Source: Cystobacter fuscus (GTDB lineage Bacteria; Myxococcota; Myxococcia; Myxococcales; Myxococcaceae). From it: 64,000 nucleotides of DNA. The position numbers were made by a program, and so were the translations under genes. The DNA is taken from assembly GCF_002305875.1 (NCBI RefSeq), contig NZ_CP022098.1, positions 6,820,001-6,884,000 of the forward strand, read 5' to 3'. The notes below the pieces were generated by a model that was not told where the DNA came from, searched no databases, and saw only the letters and a program-made list of their open reading frames with translations. Shown piece after piece: positions 16,023 to 27,443 of the stretch. Position 1 is the stretch's first letter. Each line of letters opens with the position of its first letter.

Positions 16023-17447
16023 TCAGAAGAGGTAGGCCACGCTGGCGAGGGCCGTCCAATGGCCCTGGCTCCAGAAGTCCCGCGTCCACAGATGGGGCTT
16101 GAGGCCATCCCCACCGGCCTTCTCCCACCAGACGCTCGTCTTGAGCACGTAGGGCGGCAGGGGCCGGAAGTTGAGGCCCAGCGTCAGCCGCGCCGCGTCC
16201 CCCACGGTGATGAACTCCGTGTCCGTGTCCTTCTCCTCGTAGCGCAGCGAGGCGGTGAAGTGGCCGTCATGCCACTCGTCCGGCAGCAGTCGGAAGAAGG
16301 GCTCGATGCGGAAGCGGTAGTTGGCCTGGGCGTAGAAACCGAACATGCCCGTGGGGACGCGATCCCGTGTGTTGCCGGTGGAGCCATCGGGGAAGCCCTG
16401 CACGAAGCCCGGATCGATGAAGGCCCGCACCACCTCGCCCGTGAGATCCCACGCGCCAATCCGCCAGAAGACATCCGCGTTGAGCATGTTCACCCGGCGG
16501 CCCTCGAGATCGTACGCCCCCGTGTAGCCGGACACCGCTCCCTCCAGGCCCAGGAAGGGAGACAGGGACACGCGCGCGGTGAGCGCCTTGTCGTGGTTGT
16601 TGTCCTCCAGGTGGCTGCCCCGCGCCGCCCGGAAGCCCTGCTCATCGAGGATCCTCGCGTCCAGGCCGTTGATGGCATACGCCTCGTAGGACAGCCGCCA
16701 GTCCCGCCCCAGGTCGAAGCCTCCCAGGAAGCCCGCACCGGACTCGAACCAGGTGGTGGGCACCACCGTGGTGTACGCGATGGGCCGCTCGGGCAGCTCC
16801 TGCGCCGGCGCGTCGTGCCGCAGGTTGTACGCCCCCACCGGCACGAGGATGACGCCCGCCCGGAACGTCAGCCAGTCCGTCAGCTTCAGATCCACCACGG
16901 AGAACTCGAGCAACACCTCGCCCGTGGTCAGCATGCCGTCACGCTTGAGCGGACTGCCCGCGAACTCGAACTCGATCTCCGTCGCCGTGGAGATGCGCTC
17001 GGAGATGTGGCTGTAGACGAAGAGCACGTAGCGATGGTTGCGGAACGTGCTCTTGCCCCGCCCCGGCACGATGAAGTCGTGCTCCGCATAGCCACCCAGC
17101 GTCGTCCGGTCGAGGATGGCCGCCGCGCGCTGCGACAGCGTGCTCGTGGGCTGGAGGCGCTGACGGAAGGTGTCCTGCTCGTTCGTCGCGGATGTGCCCT
17201 CCGCGGGAGGCGCGGTGCCCGAGGGATTCGCGGGATCCTCCAGGCCCTCCAGCTCCAGGCGCGGACCCTCCGGGGGCGCGGGTGGCTGGAGCTCGGGCAC
17301 GCGCGGCGTGTCCCGCGCGGGCGGAGGAGGGGCCTCGTCCTGGGCCCGGGCGGCCAGGGGCACGAGCAACAGCGACAGCACGAGGAGCAGCGGTCGGCTC
17401 GGCGTCATGGAAGGGCTCGGAGAAGGACTCGGAAGAGAGGGGCTCAT
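16023..17447 (-). CDS. Outer-membrane porin-like beta-barrel protein
   Basis: 474 aa with a signal peptide (LLLVLSLLLVPLAARA) and a proline-rich linker with a short coiled segment, followed by a long series of alternating amphipathic strands (TLGGYAEHDF, NHRYVLFVYSH, TEIEFEFAGSP) ending in ...ASVAYLF with a terminal Phe, the signal for outer-membrane insertion. It resembles phosphate-selective OprO/OprP-type or DcaP-like porins. ATG 17447 overlaps the upstream stop (ATGA) and has aagga upstream; ATG 17408 is an alternative just before the signal peptide. It may provide the outer-membrane channel for the cupredoxin/flavin module. Confidence 0.78.
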   Translation of the reverse strand: MSPSLPSPSPSPSMTPSRPLLLVLSLLLVPLAARAQDEAPPPPARDTPRVPELQPPAPPEGPRLELEGLEDPANPSGTAPPAEGTSATNEQDTFRQRLQPTSTLSQRAAAILDRTTLGGYAEHDFIVPGRGKSTFRNHRYVLFVYSHISERISTATEIEFEFAGSPLKRDGMLTTGEVLLEFSVVDLKLTDWLTFRAGVILVPVGAYNLRHDAPAQELPERPIAYTTVVPTTWFESGAGFLGGFDLGRDWRLSYEAYAINGLDARILDEQGFRAARGSHLEDNNHDKALTARVSLSPFLGLEGAVSGYTGAYDLEGRRVNMLNADVFWRIGAWDLTGEVVRAFIDPGFVQGFPDGSTGNTRDRVPTGMFGFYAQANYRFRIEPFFRLLPDEWHDGHFTASLRYEEKDTDTEFITVGDAARLTLGLNFRPLPPYVLKTSVWWEKAGGDGLKPHLWTRDFWSQGHWTALASVAYLF

Positions 17448-18154
17448 TCGCCGGTGTCCTTGTCCACGCAGCGGCCTCGCAGGCACGTCTGGTCCAGCGA
17501 GCAATGAAGATCGGTCTCGCAACACACGCCCGGGCAGGTGCAGCACACGGTGCCCTCGGGCGCGATGCCCGCGAGGCAATCGGCGGACGCGACACACGCG
17601 GGAGGATCCACGCACACCACGGCCCGGGGCGCATTGGACTCCCCCACGTAGGTGACCGTGCCGTAGTACGAGTCCACCACCTGCCGGCCCGGCGTGCCCA
17701 TGTTGGTGTCGAAGTACTCGTAGGCTCCGGGCTGAGGGAAGGCGTAGCGCCAGAAGGAGAACGTCTCCTTGCCCTCGGTGCGGGTGTTGTAGGGCCGCAC
17801 CAGGTTGGGGCTGAAGAGCGGCGCGGGCGCCGACAGCGAGGTGACGTTGGTGGGGATGTCGGGCTGGTAGTTGCGGAACTCGACGATCTGCCCGGGCTTC
17901 ATCGCGAGGCCTCCCTCCAGCGGAAGCGGCTCGCCGGGGGGAATGGCCGTGTCCAGCGACGAGCGCAAGACGTAGCGCTGGCCGATGCACGTGGGCGCGA
18001 CGGCGCGGTAGCGGCCCGAGGTGATGCGGTTGAAGGCCACCGAGACCCGGGCCGCGCCCTCGGCCGAGTCCTGCACGGGACGGAACCCGGCGGGGAGCGT
18101 CTCCTCGCAGGCAGTGAGACCGAGCACGAGGCTCAGGAGGACACGGACGCGCAT
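17444..18154 (-). CDS. Cupredoxin-like lipoprotein with Cys-rich tail
   Basis: 236 aa with a lipoprotein signal (LLSLVLGLTAC). The middle resembles a cupredoxin fold: GQIVEFRNYQPDIPTNV, then FSFWRYAFPQPGAYEYFD and YYGTVTYVGES, the usual order of strands. A canonical Cys-His-Met copper loop is not obvious. The C-terminal 50 residues contain about ten Cys (CVDPPACVASADCL, CCTCPGVCC), probably disulfide-bonded. The start overlaps the upstream stop by one base (TGATG). A role in extracytoplasmic electron transfer or metal handling is inferred from the neighbouring porin and FMN protein. Confidence 0.65.
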   Translation of the reverse strand: MRVRVLLSLVLGLTACEETLPAGFRPVQDSAEGAARVSVAFNRITSGRYRAVAPTCIGQRYVLRSSLDTAIPPGEPLPLEGGLAMKPGQIVEFRNYQPDIPTNVTSLSAPAPLFSPNLVRPYNTRTEGKETFSFWRYAFPQPGAYEYFDTNMGTPGRQVVDSYYGTVTYVGESNAPRAVVCVDPPACVASADCLAGIAPEGTVCCTCPGVCCETDLHCSLDQTCLRGRCVDKDTGE

Positions 18155-19638
18155 CAGAGGACCTCGGGCGGAGCGGCCAGGGCTGCGAGCCGGTAGTGGA
18201 AGAGGATGATGTCGTGGGCGTGCGAGCGCACGCGCGAATCACAGGAGAAGCGCGCCACGGGCTCCAGGTGTGGCGCGAGCGCCTCGACGCCAGGCGCGGT
18301 GGAGGTGACGTAGACGTCGGCACCCGCGGCGGCCACGCGCGTCACCTCGCGGCGCAGCTGCTCACCCGTGGCCGGACGGCCCGCGCGGTAGTGGGGCACG
18401 TAATGCTCGAAGAGCCGCGCCTCCTCGCCGGTGAAGAGCAGCGTGCCCGAGGGAGGCAGCGTGGACGCCACGTGCACCACCAGCCGAGCCGCGGGTGAGG
18501 GCTCGCGTCCCTGCGCGAGCGCCACGGGCAGCATGACGGCCGCGCACGCCACGGCCAGCGCGCCAGCGAGCGGCCCCACATAGGACGGCCAGCGACGGGC
18601 GAGCACCGCTACCCCCACCGCCACCAGCAGGGCCCCCGCGAAGACGAGTGGAAGGGCATGCCGGGCCTTGAGCAGGTTCTGCCCGAGGAACATCCACGCC
18701 CCATAGGGCAGGCCCATCGCGAGGGCGAGCCGGAGGATCCGCCCCTCGGCGGCGGACAGGGAGGCGCGCACCGTCGCGAGCACGAGCGCCCCCAGCGCTC
18801 CAGCGAGGCCCAGGGCCAGGAGCATGCGCGCGGCGAGCAGGAGCGTCGGGTCCGCTGGGCCACCGGGCCACGGCAACCCGAAGCCCGCGGCCACGAGGTC
18901 GAACCCGAAGCGCTCCATCCGCCAGCCGAGCTCCGGACGCACGGCCACGGTGCCACCCCACTCGCCCGCGTGGCCGAGCAGGAAGCCCGAGCCGATGCGC
19001 ACGAGCCGCTCCGGGCCGGTGAGAAGGCCCATCGGCACGAGCCACGCCCCCACCCCGAGCACCAGGCCGCCCACCGCCGCCAGCGCGTGACGCCGGGGCA
19101 TCAGGACCGCGAGACCCAACAGGGCTGGGAGGAACGAGGGCCGGGCGCCGAGAGCGAGCCCCACCACCACGCCCGCGAGCAGCGCATGGCGGCGGGAGCG
19201 CTCCGCGCCCAGGACGGCACAAGCCGCGAGCACCAGGAGGGCGAGCCCCGTGCCGTCCGAGCCGGGCGTGGCGCCAAAGAGGACGGGAAGCGGCAGCAGG
19301 GCCAGGAGGGCCGTCGCCGTCAGGGCCCCGGCCGCTCCGAGGAACGGCCGCGCCACGAGCCCCAGCACCCCCAGGCAGAGAGCGCCGAGCACGATACCGG
19401 GCACGGCGAGGGCGCCCACCTCGGAGGCTCCAGCGGCCGAGGCCAGACGGGCCAGGGCGACATACACGGGGTAGCCCGGGAAGTGCGGTGCCTGGGTGGC
19501 CAGATCGAAGCCTCGGAGGGAGCGGGCGAAGTTCACCGCGTCCAGATCCGGCAGGAGTGGGGGCAGCGCGAGCAATCGGGCCCCCACGCCCACCCCCACC
19601 AGTCCCAGCAGCAGCACGAGGAAGGAGCGCGGCGGCAT
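18154..19638 (-). CDS. GT-C type membrane glycosyltransferase-like protein
   Basis: 494 aa with about ten transmembrane helices and a C-terminal soluble domain. The first periplasmic loop contains LPDLDAVNFARSL with acidic residues, as in GT-C/PMT-type enzymes that take sugars from polyprenyl phosphate. HFPGYPVYVALARL is a second typical segment. ATG 19638 has gcgggggg upstream. It is the first gene of the leftward operon and lies 45 bp from a palindrome resembling a Fur box. A protein glycosylation or lipid-linked sugar role is likely. Confidence 0.75.
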   Translation of the reverse strand: MPPRSFLVLLLGLVGVGVGARLLALPPLLPDLDAVNFARSLRGFDLATQAPHFPGYPVYVALARLASAAGASEVGALAVPGIVLGALCLGVLGLVARPFLGAAGALTATALLALLPLPVLFGATPGSDGTGLALLVLAACAVLGAERSRRHALLAGVVVGLALGARPSFLPALLGLAVLMPRRHALAAVGGLVLGVGAWLVPMGLLTGPERLVRIGSGFLLGHAGEWGGTVAVRPELGWRMERFGFDLVAAGFGLPWPGGPADPTLLLAARMLLALGLAGALGALVLATVRASLSAAEGRILRLALAMGLPYGAWMFLGQNLLKARHALPLVFAGALLVAVGVAVLARRWPSYVGPLAGALAVACAAVMLPVALAQGREPSPAARLVVHVASTLPPSGTLLFTGEEARLFEHYVPHYRAGRPATGEQLRREVTRVAAAGADVYVTSTAPGVEALAPHLEPVARFSCDSRVRSHAHDIILFHYRLAALAAPPEVL

Positions 19639-19682
19639 CGCCCCCCGCGCCACGTCAGGTGCCTCCACCGGGGAGGAGATGA

Positions 19683-19703
19683 TGTTGAAACTCAGTCTCA
19701 ACA
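19683..19703. promoter_or_regulatory. Fur-family-like 21-bp palindrome
   Basis: Half-sites TGTTGAAACT and AGTCTCAACA flank a single central C and mirror each other with one mismatch pair. Read on the minus strand, the core TGAGACTGAGTTTCA fits the 7-1-7 Fur-family form TGAnAnTnAnTnTCA. It lies in the divergent intergenic region between the GT-C gene (45 bp away) and apbE (93 bp away) and could control both. The metal specificity (Fe, Zn, Mn) cannot be told. Confidence 0.5.
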
Positions 19704-19795
19704 AAAGGCCCAGGGGCGTACTACGCACCCACACAAACGGTCAAGCCAACCAGGGGGCTGGTGCGAGGCGGACGCGCGTGGGACAGAACGAGGCC

Positions 19796-20818
19796 ATGGT
19801 GCTCCCTGCCCTGCTGATGATGTTGGCCGCCACTCCCGAGCCGCGCGTGCGTACCGAGACGCGTCCGATGATGGGAACGCACGTGACGGTGACGCTGGTG
19901 GGGGGCACGTCCCGAAAGGCACGAGAGGGGTTCGACGGAGCCTTCGCGGCCTTCACCCGGGTCAACGAGGTGATGAACGAGTGGCGGCCGGACAGTGCGC
20001 TCTCCGAGGTGAATCGGCGGGCGGGAGATGGGAGCTTCGTGCCGGTGCCCGAGGATCTCTGCGCGGCATTGCGGCGCGCGGTACGGGGGGCGGAGGAGAC
20101 GGGCGGGCTGTTCGATCCGACGTGGGCGGCACTGCGGGGGCTGTGGCGCTTCGGCACGGAGCTGACGCCCGTCCTGCCCGACCCGGCCGAGCTGAAGAAC
20201 CGCTGCGCGCTCATCTCCTACCGGGGCCTGGAGTTCGCCCCGGAGGCGGACGGAGGAGGCGCGGGGTGTGGGGTGCGGCTCGCGCACGCGGGGATGCAAC
20301 TGGGGTTGGGGGGACTGGCGAAGGGCTGGGGGGTGGACCGGGCGGTGGAGAAGCTCCGGGCGCTGGGCTTCCGGGACTTCTTCGTGCAGGCGGGCGGAGA
20401 CTTCTACGCGGCGGGGAAGAAGGCGGGCCGGCCGTGGAAGGTGGGCATCCGGGAGCCCCGGGGCGAGCCGGGCAGCGTCTTCGCGGTGCTGGAGGTCTCC
20501 GACGCGGCGTTCTCGACGAGCGGGGACTACGAGAACTTCTTCCTCCTGGAGGGCAAGCGCTACCACCACATCATCGATCCCCGGACGTGCTACCCGGCCA
20601 TGGCCTCGCGCTCGGCGACGATCCTCGCGCCGAGCGCGGTGGACGCGGAGGTGCTGACCAAGTCCGTCTTCATCCTCGGGGGCGAGGCGGGACTGGCGCT
20701 CGCGCAGAAGCACGGCGCCTCCGCCGTGGTGGTGACCGCGGAGGGAGAGGTGCTCACCTCGCCCGGGCTGCGCGGAAAGCTGCGGCTGACGCGGAGCCCG
20801 GACGAGCCACCGCGCTAA
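19796..20818 (+). CDS. apbE: ApbE, FAD:protein FMN transferase
   Basis: A 340-aa exported flavin transferase that attaches FMN from FAD to Ser/Thr of FMN_bind domains using Mg2+. It has a short hydrophobic N-terminus and then TRPMMGTHVTVTL; the FAD/Mg-binding region GGLAKGWGVDRA; VQAGGDFYA; and YHHIIDPRTCYP, the metal-site loop. The ATG at 19796 follows acgagg. It is divergent from the operon that contains its likely substrate (14897-15466), with a palindromic operator between them. Its 3' end overlaps the imuB 3' end by 4 bp (convergent). Confidence 0.92.
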   Translation: MVLPALLMMLAATPEPRVRTETRPMMGTHVTVTLVGGTSRKAREGFDGAFAAFTRVNEVMNEWRPDSALSEVNRRAGDGSFVPVPEDLCAALRRAVRGAEETGGLFDPTWAALRGLWRFGTELTPVLPDPAELKNRCALISYRGLEFAPEADGGGAGCGVRLAHAGMQLGLGGLAKGWGVDRAVEKLRALGFRDFFVQAGGDFYAAGKKAGRPWKVGIREPRGEPGSVFAVLEVSDAAFSTSGDYENFFLLEGKRYHHIIDPRTCYPAMASRSATILAPSAVDAEVLTKSVFILGGEAGLALAQKHGASAVVVTAEGEVLTSPGLRGKLRLTRSPDEPPR

Positions 20819-22326
20819 TCGAACAGGCCCTGGAGGTAGAAGCGGCTGTCGCGCGCGTCGCGGAACACCCACGCCTGACCCAGCCCCTCGAAATGCACCC
20901 GGTAGTAGTCGCGGCTGTACGGGCGCTCATCCCACCAGTCCCCATTGAGCCGCTCCGGGCCCATCAACGCCACCACCCGGCGCCGCTTCCCGCCCACCCG
21001 CGCCGCCAGCAACTCCCCCTCGGGCGTCATCTCCACCTCGATGGGCGTCGGGCTGCTGAGCATCCGCGAGGGCCGCTCGCGCAGCACTCCCGGCACGGCC
21101 TCCGGGGCCTCCACCGCCTGGAGCAGCTCCCCCTCCAGTCCCCGGCTCACCGTAGGAGGCCGGAAGGCGCGCGGTGAGTACCCCGCCTCGGGACGGTGCG
21201 AGTCCTCCAGCTTCGCCATGAAGAGCGACTCCTCGCCCAGCGCCGTCGCCAACCGGGAGAGCACCACCTCCAGCGCCGCGTCTCCCTCCGGCGCGTCCCC
21301 GAGCGACAGTTGCTGGCCCCGATCCTCGCAGTCCTCCTCCACCCGCAGGAGCAACCCCGCCACGGGCCCCTCCAACCGCACGTCGCCCAGGCGATGCCGC
21401 GTCAGATCCAACAACATCTTCGACTGCGCCGTGGGCCGCGCCAGGGTAAGTGGCACCACCGCCTGCCCGGAGGGATCCAACTTCAACGTGAGGCTCAACC
21501 GCACCGCCGCGCGGCGCCGACCTCCCAACCGCCCACAGAGGCGATCCATCACCGTCTTGAGGGCGAACTGCAGGGGCTCCAGGGACTCGGCGGGCCACTC
21601 CAGCGTCAGCCGCTCCTCCAGCACCTCCTCCAGTACTTCCGGGATGAACGGCGTCTCATCCCCGCCCCGGCAGCGCGCGTGCGCCCGCATCCCGGCCGCC
21701 CCTCCTCGCGCCGTCACCGCGCCCACGGGCAGCGCACCCACCTCCCCGAGCGTGCTCAACCCGAGCGACGCGAACGCCGTCTGCTCCGGACCCTCCAGGG
21801 CACTCAGGGGCAACGGCGCCAGCGCCCGGGCCTCCTCCCCATCCGGCACCACGGCGAAGCGCTTCTCCCCATGCCGGGCGAGGGCCCGCGCGGTGAACTT
21901 CTCCGAGGCCACCACCACCCGCCCCCGCCAGCCCAGCTCCGCGCATTGGGCCAGCACCTTCGCGCACAGCCCCTCCTCGCCCTGCACCAGGTTCGCCGCT
22001 CCCGCGTCGAGCCACATCCCATCCGGCGTCGAGAGCTGGAAGCCCGGGGCCAACCCCATCAACATCTCGCCCAGCGCCACCAGCGCCCGCCGCTCCTCCT
22101 CGGGCTTCCAGGCGAAGTGCCGCAGCGAGGGCTCCAGCGCCGTCGCCGCCGTGAGCGTCGTGCCCGGACGCACGCCCGCCTTCAAGGCGCTCGTGGACGC
22201 GCACACCACCCGCTGCTGGCCCCGAACCTCCTCCACCAGCACGAAGGGCTTGCCCGCGAGCTCCGGCAGCTCGATGACCTTGCGCTGCACCGCGAAGCGC
22301 GGAAAGTGCAGATAAGCCAGGCGCAT
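20815..22326 (-). CDS. imuB: ImuB, inactive Y-family polymerase subunit of the mutasome
   Basis: 503 aa, resembling the Y-family polymerase fold (MRLAYLHFPRFAVQ..., then fingers and little-finger regions) but without the acidic catalytic residues of active enzymes. In other bacteria ImuB is the hub linking ImuA/ImuA', DnaE2 and the beta clamp in SOS mutagenesis. The last residues RFYLQGLFD end in a Q-x-L-F element that may touch the clamp. The start ATG follows ggaggg, 21 nt after the imuA stop, so they form one operon. No dnaE2 is in the window. Confidence 0.9.
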   Translation of the reverse strand: MRLAYLHFPRFAVQRKVIELPELAGKPFVLVEEVRGQQRVVCASTSALKAGVRPGTTLTAATALEPSLRHFAWKPEEERRALVALGEMLMGLAPGFQLSTPDGMWLDAGAANLVQGEEGLCAKVLAQCAELGWRGRVVVASEKFTARALARHGEKRFAVVPDGEEARALAPLPLSALEGPEQTAFASLGLSTLGEVGALPVGAVTARGGAAGMRAHARCRGGDETPFIPEVLEEVLEERLTLEWPAESLEPLQFALKTVMDRLCGRLGGRRRAAVRLSLTLKLDPSGQAVVPLTLARPTAQSKMLLDLTRHRLGDVRLEGPVAGLLLRVEEDCEDRGQQLSLGDAPEGDAALEVVLSRLATALGEESLFMAKLEDSHRPEAGYSPRAFRPPTVSRGLEGELLQAVEAPEAVPGVLRERPSRMLSSPTPIEVEMTPEGELLAARVGGKRRRVVALMGPERLNGDWWDERPYSRDYYRVHFEGLGQAWVFRDARDSRFYLQGLFD

Positions 22327-22347
22327 GACCGTTTCCCTCCCCTCGAC

Positions 22348-23211
22348 TCAGTGCAGCCCCGGCTCCGAGGCCAGCATCGGCCGCAGCGACGGCATGGGCA
22401 CGTCCCGGCCCGGACGTTGTCCCAGGATGCCCCGGTGCCCCTCGCGCTCGGGGCCTGGCTCGCGCACGAGCTCCGGCACCGTCACCGCCTCGGTCGGCGG
22501 CAGTTGGGCTCCCCAGGGACACTCCCCCTCGCTCAGCTCCGGGTAGAGCGCCCGCCAGGGCAGCAGGGTTCTCGTGCCCAGCCCTCCCTGCCGGCTGCGC
22601 ACCACCTCCACGGACAGGCCCCGGTCCCCACGCGACTCGGTGCGCAGCCGCAACATCCCGTCCGCGGGGGCCTCCGACGCCGTCAGCAGCAACAGGAGGC
22701 TTCCTCCCCGTCCCGCCGCGTCCATCAGCCGCTTGCCCTCCGCCGGGGACAGCCGCACCCCCTCCTCGCCCCGCACCATCCCCGGAGGTGCCCGCGTCAA
22801 ATCCAACACCACGCACGCGAACGCGCCGCTGCGCACCAACTGCACCGCCGACCACGCCAGGTGCTCCACCGTCCGGGGCCGCACGATGAGCAGCCGGGAC
22901 GGATCCACCCCCGCCGCCACCGCCGCGGGCGGGTAGAGTTCTCCCGGTCCATCCACGTACGCACACAGCCGGCCTTCCCGATGCGCCGCGGCCACCGCCC
23001 GCAGCGCCAGACTCGTGCGCCCCGAGGCCCGCTCGCCCCACAGCTCCACCACCTGCCCCAGCGGCAGCCCGCCGCCGGGCAACAGCGCGTCGAAGGGCTC
23101 CACCCCCGTGCGCAGCGCCGCGAGGTACTTCCTCGGCGCCGCCTGCAACCGGCGGATCTGCTCCCTCAACGCCTCCACCGTCACCGCCAGATTCCCGGCC
23201 GTCGCACTCAT
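22348..23211 (-). CDS. imuA: ImuA, RecA-like mutasome protein
   Basis: 287 aa of the RecA/SulA-like ImuA family. The P-loop-like GERASGRTSLALRA lies near residue 61, and FACVVLDLTRAP is the Walker B-like strand. It works with ImuB and DnaE2 in damage-induced mutagenesis. ATG 23211 is used, directly behind an in-frame GTG; aggtg lies upstream. The LexA-type palindrome 25 bp upstream predicts SOS control of imuA-imuB. Confidence 0.88.
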   Translation of the reverse strand: MSATAGNLAVTVEALREQIRRLQAAPRKYLAALRTGVEPFDALLPGGGLPLGQVVELWGERASGRTSLALRAVAAAHREGRLCAYVDGPGELYPPAAVAAGVDPSRLLIVRPRTVEHLAWSAVQLVRSGAFACVVLDLTRAPPGMVRGEEGVRLSPAEGKRLMDAAGRGGSLLLLLTASEAPADGMLRLRTESRGDRGLSVEVVRSRQGGLGTRTLLPWRALYPELSEGECPWGAQLPPTEAVTVPELVREPGPEREGHRGILGQRPGRDVPMPSLRPMLASEPGLH

Positions 23212-23235
23212 CACGTCACCTGCCCCGCACTGGAC

Positions 23236-23251
23236 CTGAAACGAGGTTCAG
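23236..23251 (-). promoter_or_regulatory. LexA-type SOS box of imuAB
   Basis: CTGAAACGAGGTTCAG contains the two conserved ends of the Myxococcus LexA box (CTRHAM...GTTCAG); the inner variable bases do not fit that consensus. It lies 25 bp upstream of the imuA start, as expected for repression of an imuAB operon. Confidence 0.6.
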
Positions 23252-23404
23252 TATGCCGGGCGTTCTGACATGCGCCAGCAAATGTCACCTGGGGGCCGAC
23301 GATCGAGTGGGTGCGCGGGGGGATCACACACCCCCACGCACGGCTTCTCTTCGCGGGAGGTGCTCAGGGGACAGACTTCAGAAGAGCCCCTTGGGGAGCA
23401 CTCC

Positions 23405-24619
23405 TCAGTTGGCGCACAGCAGCTTCACCTCGATCTTCTGATCCGTCAGCTGGCGCGGGCACGAGGACTGGAAGTACAGGCGCGCGGCGCGGCCTTGCGC
23501 GGACGGCACATACGACACGTCTCCCCCGACCACACTGCAAGTCTGGATCGAGCCGTCCTCGCGCGTCACGCGCACCTGGACGAGCCGGGGATCGGGCAGG
23601 TTCATCACCTCGATGCTCTGGGACGTGCGGGCCACGGAGGCGATGGACACCAACGTGTCACGGAAGCTCGCCCGGCAGACGGAGTCCAGGTTGCGCAGCC
23701 CCGAGTCGAACAGGGACGCCATCTCCCGCTGGCGGTAGCCGGGCCCGTAGGAGGTCGGGCAGTCGGCGTTGCGCACGAACGTGCCCTGGGAGGTCGTGTC
23801 CACCACCAGCTCGGCCCGCTTGTCCGTCAGCCCCACGGGGCCGATCGTCGCCCAGAGAACCTCGCGCGTCGCCCCCGTGCCATCCACCAGCCCCCGGAAG
23901 AGCTGGTAGTACTCCCGGACGGGCGTGAGCAGGTGGGCCTGCTCGCTGCACAAGTCCCTCGAGGTGTCCGTCGTCAGGGCCACCGGAGCGGGCCGCTGCG
24001 TGGAACTGCAATCTTCCTCGTCCGAGACCACCACCACGACCAGCCGGGCGCCATCGCGCAGGAAGCCCCCGTTGCCGCCCGCCCCCACGACCGCCGTGGA
24101 CAGCGGGGGGGTGACCGCCAGGCGGACGGCCTCGAAGGGCGTCTCCTGGCCGCTGCCCTGGGTGCCCTGCTTGACCAGGCGGCGGAACTTCTCGAGCAGC
24201 TCTGGATCCGACCCCTCGAGGTAGCGCTCGGCGGTGGGCCGGCCCTGGGCATCCGGCACCGGCTGCAGCCGTCCGGCCTGGTCGTTATAGAGGGAGAACT
24301 GGACGTGGCCATTGATGTCCGCGTTCAGGTAGACCGACGTGGTGATGACCCCCACGCGGAAGTCCTGTTCCAACCCGTTGTCCCGCCGGAGCTCTTCCAG
24401 GAAGGCGGGCAACTCGGTGGCGATCGCCGCCTGCTCCTCCGCCATCGAAGCGGAATTGTCGATGACGAAGAGCAGATCCGTCTTCTGCGCCGACAGGAGC
24501 GGAGCATTGGCCTGGCAGGTGCCAGGCAGGGTGGAGCCAGGTTCGTCCACCGGAGTGGAGCAGCCCCCGCTCCACAGGGTGAGGGCCAGCAGTGCGCTCA
24601 GGGGGATGGAATGACGCAT
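23405..24619 (-). CDS. Von Willebrand factor A domain lipoprotein
   Basis: 404 aa with a lipoprotein signal (LLALTLWSGGC). A vWA domain starts near residue 45 (KTDLLFVIDNSASM), with an intact MIDAS DxSxS, and continues through DGARLVVVVVSDEEDC. Two further domains follow with paired cysteines (about residues 195-330) and a beta-rich tail. This type is common on myxobacterial outer membranes and probably mediates metal-dependent protein binding. ATG 24619 has ctggag upstream. It is divergent from lon. Confidence 0.82.
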   Translation of the reverse strand: MRHSIPLSALLALTLWSGGCSTPVDEPGSTLPGTCQANAPLLSAQKTDLLFVIDNSASMAEEQAAIATELPAFLEELRRDNGLEQDFRVGVITTSVYLNADINGHVQFSLYNDQAGRLQPVPDAQGRPTAERYLEGSDPELLEKFRRLVKQGTQGSGQETPFEAVRLAVTPPLSTAVVGAGGNGGFLRDGARLVVVVVSDEEDCSSTQRPAPVALTTDTSRDLCSEQAHLLTPVREYYQLFRGLVDGTGATREVLWATIGPVGLTDKRAELVVDTTSQGTFVRNADCPTSYGPGYRQREMASLFDSGLRNLDSVCRASFRDTLVSIASVARTSQSIEVMNLPDPRLVQVRVTREDGSIQTCSVVGGDVSYVPSAQGRAARLYFQSSCPRQLTDQKIEVKLLCAN

Positions 24620-24686
24620 GGAGTCTCCAGGGGAAATGCGGCGCAGCGTAGCGTGTGCCACGCCGTATCGCCCCTTTCGAATAGAG

Positions 24687-24702
24687 GGACGGGTAACCGT
24701 CC
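24687..24702. repeat. Short perfect inverted repeat between the vWA gene and lon
   Basis: GGACGG-GTAA-CCGTCC, a 6-bp perfect stem with a 4-nt loop, in the divergent promoter region 68 bp from the vWA start. It could be an operator or a leader hairpin. A -35/-10-like pair TTGCCA-16-TACGTT follows at 24740-24767. Confidence 0.35.
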
Positions 24703-24864
24703 GGCAGCCGACGACGAGGGGGAAAAGTACAGGTCGCGTTTGCCATGTCCGTTTTGATTGCTACGTTGGAACAACCCCCGAAGAGAAATTCGCCACCAGA
24801 ACCACTTGACGGGCCCGGGACAGACGACGATCCGGCCGGGCCGCCCATCGAGGCATCGAAGACA

Positions 24865-27327
<2,463 letters not shown>

Positions 27328-27366
27328 GAAGGCGCGCCAGGCGCGAGCCGGGCGATGAAGTGATGG

Positions 27367-27396
27367 CGGGCGGGTCTCCTTCACGGGGCCCGCCCG
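27367..27396 (+). terminator. Hairpin after lon
   Basis: CGGGCGGG (27367-27374) pairs with CCCGCCCG (27389-27396) across a 14-nt loop, 40 nt after the lon stop. There is no real T-run, so it is at best a weak terminator. Confidence 0.45.
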
Positions 27397-27443
27397 TCGT
27401 CGTTGCGGGGAACGTCCGTGCGCCCCCGAGTGTCCGAGGTGCC

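Noticed and set aside
24745-24864. Upstream in-frame ATG that would extend Lon by 40 residues.
   Set aside because: The extension does not resemble Lon N-termini, and a possible promoter (TTGCCA-16-TACGTT) overlaps it. The Myxococcus LonV start matches ATG 24865.
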